From Anarhynchus alexandrinus (lineage: Eukaryota; Chordata; Aves; Charadriiformes; Charadriidae), in the NCBI GenBank assembly GCA_008711295.1, contig VUYV01000044.1:1923235-1987234 (forward strand): 64,000 nt of DNA. Direction: 5' to 3'. Positions 12,904-26,045 of this stretch are shown piece by piece. Positions within the stretch are counted from its first letter, which is position 1. Each line of letters begins with the position of its first letter. The notes under the pieces were generated by a model. That model had not been told where the DNA came from. It made no database searches and saw only the letters and a list, made by a program, of their open reading frames with translations. Made by a program: the position numbers and the translations under genes.

Positions 12904-15900
12904 CTGACCGGCTCTCGGCTTTGCAACAGCAATGTTCTTCCTCTATTTTTTACTAAAAGTCTCTTTGCAACACAGGGCTTGCTCCAGCTCCATTTAAAGC
13001 CAACATGGTGTCATCACCAGCTTTGAGCAGGACACAAAGGATGCATGCATAGTAGGAATGTAAATATTTTCTACATGTACACCCACAGACACAGTGTATG
13101 CAATAAATACTCACTCAGCATATCGTTTGCTGTGTGCCAGATCATAGACATAATTATTGATGCAGCAGGTTTTCAGAAAGACACAACAGGGTGTGTACTT
13201 AATTTGGCAATAAGAGCACACCTAAGTGGCCCTGGCATTTTCGGCTGGGTATTAGACCACTGCCACCCACGGGCGCTGCTATTTTATCTCACATCGATGT
13301 GTCAGCAGCAACAGAAAGGAAACCAAAGGCAGATATTTGTTTATTAAGATGGAAAAACTCCGCTGAACACTGCAAGGTGCTCTTTGCAAGCAGGATTGCT
13401 GTAGACCAGTTCTCAGATTATGCCACCCACTACACTTTCTAACAAGGCTATTAGGGCTCTGATCTTAATAGTACCTGTACACGTGCCTAACCATAGGGAT
13501 GGCTCATTCTACCACAGTCAACAGATGTGTCATAGCTCCCAAAAGGAGGCAATATCGACAGAAATGATTTTGCGGAGCTCCGTGTTCCCTTGGAAGGTGG
13601 CTGTCGTCACAAAAAAGAGGCAAAAATATTAAGCTTGTCACGGCACTTTGCAGAGACTCAATTGATTCCGTTGCCTCTGTTTGCATCAGCCCACCTCTGA
13701 AGGCTGATGATCTATCCCAGTCAAAGTGGACTTGCGCAAAGACTCATAAAATCCCTTTGAGACCTAAATATTTTGTCGAGGCAATGCATCAGGCTGTACT
13801 TTCCAAAATTTCCCAAGGAAGGAAACTTCAGCAGACAAGAGATAAAATTGTTGTGTAATTTAGTGTAAGTAATTTATCTAGATTTTAACATATCACTTAA
13901 CAAAGTTCCTCTCAAAAAGCTATGATGATTTCTGGGCTAAAATACTGCCAAACAGCCCAAAGTGTCTGAGAGTCAGAAAGTAAACAGGCCACTTTCAGCA
14001 CACCAGGAGGTCAAGACGGGGATGCCAGGAAATTCTCCGTTGGGGCCAGCCTTTTTTGTGGATGGTGTGGAAGAGCGCTGCCCTTCCCTGGCCTGCGAGG
14101 GTTGCAAGGACACCGGGCAAAACCAGATGAAAGGGCAGTGCAGGCAGAGGTGAAACCCTGCCTAACTCCTGCCAGGTGACAGGGATGGAAAAGAAACATC
14201 TGGATTATTCAGACACACAGCTGAATTTCAAAACTAGCAGCGGAGACAAGAAAGTGGGATGAAATTCTGCCTCTATTGAAGCCACCTGTAAAAAAGACTC
14301 CAGGACTTCACACGATGTAGAAATGTGACTGCCTTCCAGAAATCTGGGGACAAGGACAACCAGGAACAAAAGAACATTTCAGAGGAAATTGCTTTCTATT
14401 AACTCATAATTGCATAATGCAAAATTAACTCACAAAGGCCAACAGCTTAATTGGATTCCCAAGTGGGGAAGACAGTTGCGTGGTGAATAAGAACCTTCCA
14501 CAGCTACATTAAATATGGTGTTTCAAATACAGAATATAAATTCTACTGTGCAGCAAAAAATGCCCATTACCTTCAATAGCTACAACCAGGGGGATTTTAA
14601 CTATTTCCACTCAATCGCTGACCAGTGCCAAACTACCCAGCTGACCCAAAAAAACGGCTCCATTCTGGATGCCTCCTTGCACTTCCAGCCACACAGCTGA
14701 ATCCAAATTAATTCTGTGAATATATATGGATATTTTGCTGGAGTAAAGTATAAAGGCTTCCAGACATCTTAACCTTCTTCCCAGCTTGGATTTTGATTAA
14801 CTGGAATAAATATTTAATTAGAAAGGCAAAGAGCTGAACCTCTTGACCACCCAGGCATGGCCTCTGTAGTCACTGCCTTTTGATGTACAAGGAAAGGGCT
14901 TGTAGGACTTTCTTAAAACATGAGCAGCCTTTCATTTCTTTTAAAATCGCAGCAAGGTCAGGCTCTGTTTTGGGGTTTGTCGCTCAGAAGCAGCGCGGTG
15001 GACATTGCACAAAGTGATTCCTGCTCATCTTGGTCTGATGAGGGGAGGGGAGGCTTGCTCTGCCCTCCACAGCCAACAGGAGCTTGGGCATTTGTTTTCC
15101 AGGTCCCCATGTCCCTCATGTCTCCATGAAAACCATAGGGCTGGAAAGCCGGCCCTGCTGTCCCACACATGGCTGCACGCTGCCAGCTCCCGCGGCCATC
15201 CCCACCGCCGGGCTGAATGTTTGCTGTGATGAGATGTAACGGAGCCACGGGAAGAGCTCCTGGTCACGGCCACCACACGGCTCCGTGGGAGCTGCCAGCT
15301 GCAGCGTGGCGGGCACCAGGCAGGACCATACTCTGGGTGTTTTCCTGCTGTGTAGAGCACCGATGTGGTGCTGACAGGAGCCGGGTAACATCAACACGCT
15401 GCGTGTCGGGCTGCACATCGGTGACGGCGCCGGGTGAGAGAGGTGCCCGTTTCGGCCATGCTCTCTTTCCCCTCCCCGTAACCTGCAATTCGACAGAGCA
15501 CTCGAATACCTGCTTCAAAGTCACCGACTCCAGCGGGGCTTAGGCTCGTGCTGAATCAAGGCTTAGGAAGCAGCTCAGCCCGCGAGAGCGATCTGCTAGA
15601 ACCATCAACACCGCCCTTTCGGGTTCCCTCTCCTCTAGGCTTAATTACCGCCTGCTTTTGGCACAGGCACCGTTTGTGCCATATGCTTTTATTTTTCCCC
15701 GAAGGAGCATTTGCACCTTTACTATATTTATTTTATTCTGAGGAAATCCTAATGATTTCCTTTCATGCTTGATTTTGTTCCTGCTTGCAGTGGGACTCCT
15801 GCTGTCGCTCTATAAATATCTGACTCCAAAGTCTTTGCAGGAGCGAGCGCGACTGAGAGCAGAAAAGGTGAAGTCAAGCTGAAGAGACCTTTACCAGCTC

Positions 15901-18900
15901 TAAAAACAGCTGCTGCTCTCGCTGCTGCAACTGATTTATACCTCATCTGGAGAACAACAGTTCAGAGCCCAGAATCGTTGCCTCCAATGATTTATTTGGC
16001 TGCGCTCTGTTTGGCGACGTGCTGTATAATGTTTTTTGCACGGAAGTGTCACTCTGAGGGAGGTTTAATTGCTTTCAACGTGGATGGTGATAAGAACGCC
16101 TTGGAAAAGCTATTTGCATACATTTTCTCGAACACCAAATGTGTAATTTCCTCCGTGCTCAGGCAGTCCGAGGCTGCTTCCCGGCATTACTCAGCTTCGC
16201 TGGGTGCCCCTGGAAAATTAACAGCCAGAAATTCCCCAGCACGGAGCAGAAAGTGAAACTCGGGGCCGGTTGGTTCAAATGTAGGATTATTTGTAACAGA
16301 TAAAACAACAAGGCTTTAAACATGGGGTTGCAAACTATAAACACAGGCTGCCCCAGGCCCCCAGCGCTCACGGCTCCGTGGCCGACACGGCTGCAGGAGC
16401 GCGGGGAGAAGCAAGGGCAAGGGCTCGGCACTGCCTCTTCCCAGGGCATTGGCTTGCCTTGCTGAGCAGAAGAAAGTAAATGAGTGATTTCAGAAGTACG
16501 GCCGGTGTCACAGTGCCGAGCTGCCGCCAAGGGCAGGGCACACACCTGCTTGTCACAGCACCCGCGCTACTGCTCACGTACTGCTTTCTCAGACGCTGGA
16601 AAACGCTCACCGGAGTCGCCCCGCTGATGACCTTCACGCGAGGCCAGGCGGTGCCACGCACTAATCCCTTGTCCTTCTTTCTTCACACAATTCAAGGGCA
16701 AAGTATCTCTCGAGTGGCCTCGGAGGTTTACACAGCATCAGTCACGACAATCCGGTCTAAACAGATCTTTACTCCAGCGCGTATCTCGCTCTACAGCGCA
16801 GTTCATTTTTGTAATTACTCAATGCTTTGCAGCATCGGCTGTTGACATAAGCAGGACCCTGCCTGTAGCAGTGAAATAGGTATCGATTTAATGTCCTTAG
16901 TGCAAGGGATCCTGAGGCACCTGGAAGCGACTTATTTCGGAACTGCGGCCATCCCCCTAGGCGAGCTTGCTGCCTGCCTGCGTGTCCCCAGCTACACGCT
17001 CTTTTTCAGCCTAGATGTTTTACCTGGGGAGAAGAGAAGAGTTATTTACAGCAGCCCGGGGTTCGCAGGCTGGTTGGCAGCGCTGTACGGCAGCCCCAGT
17101 TGTGCTGCCACACACAGCAAAAATCAGGAAGAAAAAGTACAGCGTTTTCCTGTCTGTCACACGGTGAATGTGCTGCAAGACCAACGCCTTCTGGAAGCAT
17201 CAGATTTGTTGTGGAGGTGCTGGGCAACTGGATGTGTGTGACGGATCAGCACCTTTCAAGCGCGATGGATTTGCTGAGCGTGTACAAACCATCTGCCCCG
17301 GAAAGCCATAAAGCAAGGCCCTGGTCCCCCACACAGGACGGCAGCGGTCCTGTTCGCCCACAGGGAAAGACAGCAGTCGTGTCAGGGAGGGCCTTGAGAG
17401 AGGCAGAGCATTTCCTGATGGACACCACGTTTCTGGTGTGATGGGGTCGTTTGTGCCAACTTGGATACTGCGCCATGGCACCACTTGTGCTGCCAGCCGA
17501 ATTCGGGGTTGGTTTGGTTTGGTTTTGCACATGTGGCTCTGTGTATCCAGTATCAGGTGTATCCACCTGAACAAGAGGAACAAGGGCTGTGATCCATGAT
17601 CAGGCTGAGCCTGCTCTGGAATTTCCTCCAGGGAGCTCAAGATCTCAGCCCAAGCCCACACCAGGGTCTGCAGCTGAGAGTGCCGAATGCCCCCGGGACG
17701 CAGGGCAGGGGAGGCAGAGCATCACCCTAGTGCAGAAATGGTGGAAACTGTAGCAAAGCAGAATACAGACACCTAAACTGGAATTTAATCAAGACATCTG
17801 GGCTCATATTCGCTTGTTACGAACAACCTGAGTGGCTACATGACATAACTGCGGCCAGAAATATTCCAATTAAAAGTCAGGCTAAATTTTGTAAGAGCAA
17901 AAGTGGAAGTGATAGTTTCTTTATTTCTTGCCATCACCTAATTAAAGCAGTATAATTCTCTGGAATTTATGTGTCAGTCACACATCCTACCTGCCTGAAA
18001 CACAAGCTATGAGGTTCAGGACAGGGTTTTACAGATGATGCTATGTGACCTGTGGCAGAGAGGTGGCCAGCCTAGATGACCTAATGGGTCTGCTGGCCCC
18101 AACTGCTCTGTGTCCCCAAACAATCACCACCTCATGATTCACAGGGAAAAGAGGTACTCCCTGCATTACCAGCGTGACAGCTGGTTTCAGCTGTGCTTTC
18201 AGAGTTTCTCATCTTGTGCAACCTCCATTGGTTATTCACAACAGTTGACTGCGGCTAGCAGGCGAGTTTGCTAAGAACGGTGCCTAGTTACAACAACAAA
18301 CCAGCCTTGGCTTTGCCATGGGCATATTTTTCTCAGACAAACCAACAAAAAGAAATTTACAGCGTGCAGTTCATTGTACACAACCTGGATTTAAGCTGTT
18401 TAGTTTGTAAAGGTATTTTAAACTAAACAAACAGCTTTTTGTTAACATTTTCACTAGCGCTGCAGATTTCTCGGTTTAGAATAGCATTGGTCGCTTTGAG
18501 GCAGTACCGCTCCGCTGGGACGGAGGGAAGGGATGTTACACATCCCAGTCAAAACTCTGAGACCATGCCACCGTTTTTCCGGCAGTGCCCCTGAAATTAA
18601 TTGGAGTAAGTATCAGCCGAATGCCTGACCCTCGGGCTTCCCCTTGGCTTTCAGAGCAGGGGGAGCTTCATCTCACCCCACGGCCGGGGAGCGACGTGGG
18701 CAGCAGCCCTGTGGCAATGGGCAAGGAACCCACTTCGATCCGTCTGCCGCGGCTGGATGGATGTAGCAGAGAGAAGGAGCGGCTGGATCTGTCAGAAGAG
18801 TCATTGGAAGGGTGAAAGGAGGCTGCCACAGCTGATGTCTTCTTGGAAAGCGAGGAGGATCCAAGAAGTAATTCCCTTGCCCTCGGCTCTTGTTTTTTTT

Positions 18901-18923
18901 TCCACCAGGCTCCTCCTGCAGTG
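12904..18923. other. Intergenic, no supported gene
   Basis: No recognisable exon. A TATA-like TATAAATA at 15811 precedes a short open frame from an ATG at 15987 (about 90 codons, hydrophobic N-terminus) of unknown significance. The AT-rich patch 14395-14460 is otherwise unexplained. Confidence 0.5.
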
Positions 18924-18924
18924 C

Positions 18925-19493
18925 TGGTGGACTGGGTCTGGCTGGGGCAGAGTGGAGTTTCTGTAGAGGCGCTGCTTGGGTGCTGTGTTTTGGATTTGTG
19001 ACTAAAGCAGTGTCGATAACACCCCAGTGTTTCCCCTACTGCTGAGCAGGGCTGGCACAGCGTCAAGGCCTTTTCTTTTTCCCACTCTGCCCCCGCAGCG
19101 AGGAGGCTGGGGGGGTGAGAAGCTGGGGGGGACACACAGCCGAGACAGCTGACCCCAGTGAGCAAAGGGATATTCTGTACCATAGGACATTGTGCTCGGC
19201 CATAGAAGCTCAGGGACAGGAGGAGGAAGGGGGGACGTTCGAGGATATGGCTTTTGTCTTCCCAAGTAATCCCCATGCACTTCCCTAGGAACGGCCAAAC
19301 ACCCGCCCAATGGGAAGCGGTGAATGAATTCCTGATTTTGCTTTGCTTCCTCATGCAGATTTGCTTCACTTATTAAACTGTCTTTATCTCAACCCACTAA
19401 TTTTTTCTCACTTTTGTCCCTCTGATTATCTCCCCCATCCCACTGGAGGGGAGCGAGCAACTGGGTGGGTGCTTACCAACCCACCACAGCTAG
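18925..19493 (+). mobile_element. Solo LTR of an avian endogenous retrovirus (ERVL-like)
   Basis: About 570 bp resembling a common avian LTR: GCTGTGTTTTGGATTTGTGA (18979), GATATTCTGTACCATAGGAC (19169), GGCTTTTGTCTTCCCAAGTA (19248), GAATGAATTCCTGATTTTGC (19323), poly(A)-type ATTAAA (19372) and TTTATCTCAACCCACTAATT (19381). No internal viral genes are adjacent. The 5' edge is estimated. Family assignment is from memory of bird genomes. Confidence 0.72.
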
Positions 19494-22400
19494 ATAGGTT
19501 TCCTTCCATTCATCCTTTCTATTTCTTTTGTTATATATCCCCTCTTTCCTGTGAGATAGTTACTGCTCCTGACAGCATTAAATCTTTGTTATTGTTGCTT
19601 TTTCACTTTACCTGTCTTAAATGTGTACTTGTCCCCTTATCTCTGCTCCAGGCTGCGGGAGCAATGTTGCTCCGTCCAGGGCGAGAGAGGCCATGGGGCC
19701 GCAGGAAGGGATGCCCCTCTCTGTGATATGGGGCCTGTGTGTCGTGTGTCAAAAGGGATTTGTGGAGTAGGTGCGAACAGGAGCTGTGTTTTATCAACGC
19801 AGCAATTGCTGTCCTGATGAGGGATTACAGAGGTAACAGAAGCAGCAGAACATTCTTCTAAGGAGACACTTCAGAGGAATGCCACCACCAGCTGCCTCTG
19901 ATGGAAAGGAGACATGAGACAAAGCGCGGCCTGCTAGTCAGAGCAGAAGTCAGCACATTCAGATTATTACTTTTCTCTCTGCTATCACTTTGCTGGATGC
20001 TGAACTGGATACCTGCATCATTTCAGCTGTGAAACTTCTCTCTCGCAGCAGAGGCACCATGGGCAGGGTAACGGAGCCTACCAAAAAATCTAGGTCCTAC
20101 CACTTGGATTCCCAATGATTTGCTAAACAGCTCTGGGCAGAGATCTCCATCTTTCTGGCTGCAGGAGGGCTATGAGCAGAAGCAGACTGGAGGCTGGAAA
20201 GACCCAGCCGGTGGGAAATCTGTGCACACTGTCATTAAATCCCACCTTGGAGTGCCCACCTGAGGTGCCTCCCCGCGTCCCAGCTGCGTTTGCCGTGCCA
20301 TCCCATTACTGCAAAGGGCAGAGAGAACCGGGCATCCTTCTTGGAAGCGCCCTGCATTGCTTCCTGCAAGGGCTGGCAGGTTTCGGAGGCAGCTCGAGAG
20401 CGGGCTGCTCGTGTGAGCATGAGGCGACAAGTCCTGGGAGTGCCCGGCAGCTCCAGGCTACCGCCGTGAGCGAGAAATGCAGTTGTTTGTACAGTTGTTC
20501 TCTTTTCCCATTGCCATTTGTTTGTAGACATGTCACAGCAGATGCTTCTCACCAGTACAACGGATACTTGGACTCATTCGGGGCTGGTACCAGTAACTGT
20601 AATCCAGCCAACAAAAAACTCTCTTTATCAGAGTTGTCACGAAGATTTGTTAATTCCCACTGACGGAAGGGCTTTCAGGATAGTCTGTAACAAGGAAGGA
20701 GGAAGAAATTTTAATTTATATGCCAACAAGAAGGTAATCCAGAGAAAGCCTAAACACTGCCCTCAACAAAAAGGTATTCAGCCTTGAAAACAACCCCCGG
20801 CGGAGGGGCAGGCAGTGCAGGGCTGCTGTGGGAGGGAGGAACGCAGGGGACAGGCGAGGCCAAGCTTCCTGCAGCTGGTATTCGGGTTTCACCTCCCGGG
20901 TGATGAATGGCTTCAGTCCGGGAAGCAGCTGCCGCGTGGCCACCAAGGGCAAAGGCGGACACAACACTCGTGGTCTCCCCCAGTACGGACCCGTGTCCAA
21001 GGAGGCTGGTGGCAGCCAGGTCCAGAACAGAAAAGGAGGTGGCTCCTCTCACAGCCCGATGCAAACAGGGGACGGGCTGCCAGAGGAGGCTGCAGACACT
21101 TTAAATTTCCACGATTTCAATACATTGAAGAGTAGCTGGAGAGGCTGTCGGGAGCAGGACTGCATCTGCTTGCCCTGCTCTTTGTCTCTCAAGATGTCTG
21201 CTTACGGCCTCTGCTGGCTTTTTGTAAAGGAAGGGGCAGGGTGTTAGTTTGTTAAATTCTAATTCTAGCATGACCGTAATTGATTTTTCCATTCTTGTTT
21301 GTTTTTCTTAATTTACAAATGATGGTTTCTACTGCTGGCATCTTCTTTCCCTGTCATCCCCTCTACACATGCACACATGCAAAGTGCCATCAAATTCTGG
21401 GATGGATATACATGCACCAAATATACAGATACACTCCAGAAATCACACCTGTGGTGGGGTGCATGAGGCTTGAACTTGCAATGCTTGTTTGAAATTAAGC
21501 ATCCAACAGCCCTTTAAAGAAGAAACTAGATTGGCTCAGGGAAGACATTCAGGAAGAAGTGGAAGTGGGTGCTGCTTTGTCATCACTGCTTTCTCTCGCC
21601 TCCTTTTCTGAATGTGCAGAAGCATTTGGAGGCCACTGCTGGAAAGAAGACCCAGAGCCTGCAGGACCTGCTGGCCTGACACGGTGCGGCTGCACCCCTG
21701 GGCCTGGCAGAAAGCACGACCGCAGAGCTGCATCATGCTGGGCTCCAGCTCGTGGTGCAGCCAGCCTGTGTGGCTGGTTGCCTGCGGTGGCCAGAAAGAT
21801 CAGGTAAGTAAGTGGTGTTAGTGAGAGCCGTCTGTGCCGGTAAACAAACAGAAACCTGTTTACTGGGAGATTAGGGTGAAAACGTGGCAGCAGATTTCCC
21901 CAGTCTTTGCAGATCTCAAGACAAAGTGCTGCTCAGAGGGCAGGGGACCCTGCTCCCCAGCTCGCCCCTTGGCGTGCTGTCCGTTTCAGAGCTGGTTCTA
22001 CAGCCTCTCTGTGCTTCAGCTCAGGCGTTTGTAAAATAGCAACTGCCTCCTGCCGAAGCCTGTCACTAAGCATAACCCACTTACGCTGGGAGAGTCACGT
22101 CTTGAGACAGAAGGCCCATCACACACTGCTGTGAGAGCGGGCTCGGATGAGTCACGGCGCACAAGCACAGCACCAGCTCTGAAACACATGCAATGCCTGA
22201 GTTCTCAGAGCAAAAAAATGCACCGTTTAAAAGCAAAACCGAGGGAGGACAATTCCTCCATGTCCGGTCTCTGGGGCAGCACCTCCTGTCCCCACTCGAT
22301 CGTGTTTGAACCATTGGCCCAGCAGAGCCTGTCTGCTGGGAAGCCGCTGAGCTCTGGGGATGGTGACTGTCCTCTGTGCCTGCCTGCCCGGCGGAGCGGT

Positions 22401-23582
22401 TGCTGGTGCGTGGCAGGGCACAAGCCAGCATCAACGAGCATCCAGTGCCAAAAATGAGGAAATGAGATTGGGGTCAGCAGGGCTGCATTTCCCTGAAGGG
22501 CAAACAGGGCTGGAGAAGCCAGCCATCGCTTCTCAACAAGGTACTCCTCCCACTGTCCCCACGTCCACGGCAAGGGGGGACTTCAGTCTCCTCAGCCCGT
22601 GTATTCAGGCACTTGACAAGCAGTGCCAGCAGGTGACACAACAGTGTCCTTGGGAATACTCCCTCCTGCTGCCCTTTGGGTCCCTGTTCCCAAGGTCTGA
22701 TCCCATTTGTTTGCATTTCAGGCGGATCACAACCTCCGGCAAGAGGCTATAGCAGCGCGTCTTGCTGGGCACTGACTACAGCCATGTGATGGGCTTCCCT
22801 CTGTCACTGCTTCCTCCTGGATAAACTCCAGATTTAGCATGTCAAAAGCAGACAAAACATGAAACAAAAAGCAAACAAACCACACATCCCATAGTTTCAA
22901 ATGACAAATACCAAAGCAACAGGAGAGACACTATCTGCTGAGAACTTGTGCCTGGAATTTGTCTCTCTATAGATTTGTTTATATTTATATGTCTAAGCGT
23001 GTGTGTATGTATGCACACAGGCATATGCCTACTGCATATATCTAGAGAACAAGAGAATAAGACACTATATGTACTAAGACACATTAAGAAGATATAAAAA
23101 CAAATCTATATACTGAAGGGTTTAAAACAATTTTCAGCATTTCATCAGTCAGCCTAAGCGAATCCTTCCCATCTGCCCAAAAGCAATAAAGCAAGCAAAT
23201 TACACGGCTGACTCTTTCCCAACCTTCTTAGCGGCATGCTTAACCTTCGCCTGTACAATAAATAAATGTCCTGAGTTTGATAACAAAGATCATTCATCCT
23301 TCCTTTTAAAGTACAATCAGTTCTCCCTTTCTCAGTCTCATATTGGAGTGCAGGAAAATCAAGCGAAGGGAGCAGGAGGAGATGATCTTTTTGCACAGAG
23401 GTTGTTTTCGGGCCAATGCAGCTCCCTGGTGTTCATATCCCAGCCTGCCAACATCTTCAGGAGCTGTGATGGAGCTGATGCTGGGGGACAATGAAGCCCC
23501 CAAAAGGCAGGTCTTCTGTAAGCAGTTTAAGTTGTTGTCACTTCAGTGCCATAGCCATAGGCATTTCCTCACACACAGCCTA

Positions 23583-23626
23583 CAGATACTAACATTTTAA
23601 GGCACAGATACTAACATTTTAAGGCC
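23583..23626. repeat. 22-bp tandem duplication
   Basis: CAGATACTAACATTTTAAGG occurs at 23583 and 23605; two nearly identical 22-bp units. Confidence 0.9.
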
Positions 23627-25262
23627 ACTGCTGATTTTGGTATTGTTGATATTGCTGATTTTGGTGGATGCCTTTGAAATCCCAGGCTCATCTTGCTGTT
23701 CGGCCAATGCCATATTCCATGCCAGAATCAGAATCTGGCTCCAGGTGAGCTTAGAGCTGAACCCCTCTCCACGCCCTGGGAAATATTTTATTTGTACTAT
23801 AAAACCAAGCTATGGAGGTGATTGGAATATTTAAGTACTTGTAGGATAGATCTACAGTAAATCTAGGTGAAGCACTTCCGCCTTCCCTACAACATCTGGC
23901 ATCCTCCTCCCACTGTCGAATTACCCAACCTGTAGGAGGAACTCCAGTGCTCTCTATTTCAGGAGATGGACTTGAATTAAGGGTGACTGTTCAACCCACC
24001 TGAGATCACAGTGTTTACAGATAATCTAAAAAGCTAACCCAGATCTGCCCAAGGCCAAAGACTGCCATAACTGCTAAACCCACTCCCTAGAGAAAACTTG
24101 GCCTGCCCTTGCTCTTTAGAGCCCACAGCCTTCACTTGCAAGAGAGAACAAAGTCCTGTGCCTGTAAATTAGTGCCTTCCCCTACGTTTCCAGCACAAGG
24201 TTACAGCTGGTCACTTACTCATCTGTGCCTGCCCTCAGTGTTCAACATAGCTATCTATTTAGGCTGCTCTGTATAATTTAAGAATTAAAACTAAACACTA
24301 TGTTACCTACAGCCACATCATCTTAGATGAGCTTAAACAACTGTGAAATTCCTGGGATCTATTAAAAGCAACATTCAGCGCACACATTAATCAACAGATG
24401 CTCAGTAGCTGTGCATCAGAAAACCACAAGTGAGAAGCAGGCTGAAAGCCCTCCTGCCAAAATGATTACTCTCTGTTGCAACCAAAACCTTGAAAAACCA
24501 TCTGTACAGCGATGCTAGACCGGTGTTTGGTTCAGTAGTTATCTCAGTGGCAGTAAGTCTGACTTACCCCTTCTCAGTGGCAACAACAGGTCAAACAAGC
24601 AGTGGTATTTCCTGCTGGTGAGTCAGAGGTGAGACATGAAAATCACCATCTCTTCACACAGAACATTTTAGACGTTATAATTTGATATCACCTGTGGTTA
24701 CTTCACCCATCATGCGCTGCTCTGAGGGACGACACTTCATTTCAGCGGAAATGTGGTAGACCACAGTAGCTGACCAACCGCACCTCCTGGTACCTGGGGA
24801 TTCCTGTTCTCACACGGTTGCTTGACCCAGCAGCCCTTGATCCCTCCAGCCGCTCCGATGCTCCCCCCTCCTCCAAGGGTTCCTGGGATCCTTGTCCTTC
24901 TTCTACCTTTTCCCTTTTTCTTTTTTTCTCCCTTCAGATCCTAGCTTTTATGAGGTCCAGTGCTGGGTTTGTGTTTCTCTAGGTTCCCAGGCTTCTACTT
25001 TCCTGGCTCAATCCTTTTTCATTCCACGTCCCTCCCTGAGCCCTTCCCATGGCCCCCAACACTCATCTGTGGTTCCCCTTTGGCCAGGGCCAGAAGGCAC
25101 AGTGAGGAGAAGGTCAGCTCACATCCTGAAGAGTTACATCTGCCGTCATCCCTTTTCTACATCAATCTCTCATGATTCAGAGCACATGACAGCTACAAGG
25201 CCAGTAAAACAAAACAAGCGTGGAGTTTCCTGATCATGCCAGTTGAAAGATTTAAGGAACGA

Positions 25263-25355
25263 AAACAACCAAAAAATCAAAGCCAAAGCCAAAGCCAAAA
25301 CCAAAAAAGCCCCAAAACAAAACAAAAGCAAAGAAAAAGCAAAGAGAAAGCAAAA
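25263..25355. repeat. Low-complexity A-rich (AAAGCC/AAAGC) tract
   Basis: Runs of AAGCCAAAGCC, then AAAGCAAAG units, almost without T. Simple-sequence derived. Confidence 0.8.
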
Positions 25356-25673
25356 CAGCTAAAATTTCTGGCCTTCATTCTCAGGCCAGATGACCTATTC
25401 TTCATGCCAAGCAAAACTCGAACGAATAGGAAAGATCGTTTTAAGATTTTCTTTATTCTACACCAGCCTGGTACAGAATTGAACATCGCTCTGGTGACAA
25501 CTGCATGAGCCCATCGCAACAGGTGAAGATTACATGGGACTCTAACCATGCCCTTTTCCCTGACCGACACTACCGCAACGGATCTATATTTTCCACCATT
25601 TGCTGATTTGCTTTTAAGAAACTTTGCCCTTGTAGACAGATGCAGCTACTCCTTTTAACCCAGAGCAGCATCG

Positions 25674-25734
25674 GCTATAGAGATAGCTATATAGCTATAT
25701 AGTTTTATAGCTATATAGCTATATAGCTATAATA
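25674..25734. repeat. (TATAGC)n-type simple repeat
   Basis: Alternating TATAGCTATATAGC units, self-complementary, immediately before a CR1 fragment. Confidence 0.9.
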
Positions 25735-25747
25735 TTCGGAGGAGGGA

Positions 25748-26045
25748 GGCTACAGGGAGGAGGAGCAGACTTGTCACAGCTGCACAACAAAAGAGGCACC
25801 AGTTATGAAGTGCAACAAGGGGGCTTCCAGCTGCACAACAGGGAAAAAGTTCTTTACCTTGAGAGTGGTCCAGCACAGGGACAGGTCTCCCAGAGCAGCT
25901 GGGGATTCTCCATCCTTAGAGATTTTCAACATTTATCTGGACAACGCCCTGAGCAACCTCCTCTAACTTTGAAGCTGGTCCTGCTTTGAGCAGGAGGTTG
26001 GACCACAGCTCTCCAGAGGTGCCTTTCAACAATTTTTTCCCTGAT
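25748..26045 (+). mobile_element. CR1 LINE 3' fragment (sense)
   Basis: GGGAAAAAGTTCTTTACCTT, GAGAGTGGTCCAGCACAGGG, TTTGAAGCTGGTCCTGCTTT and GGAGGTTGGACCACAGCTCT match the CR1 C-terminal/3' region; the tail is decayed. Confidence 0.8.

Larger units (their letters stand above)
19494..25673. other. Intergenic, no supported gene
   Basis: Moderately GC-rich, turning AT-rich after 22.8 kb. No exon of a known family. Contains a 22-bp tandem duplication at 23583-23626 and an A/G/C low-complexity tract at 25263-25355. Confidence 0.5.
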
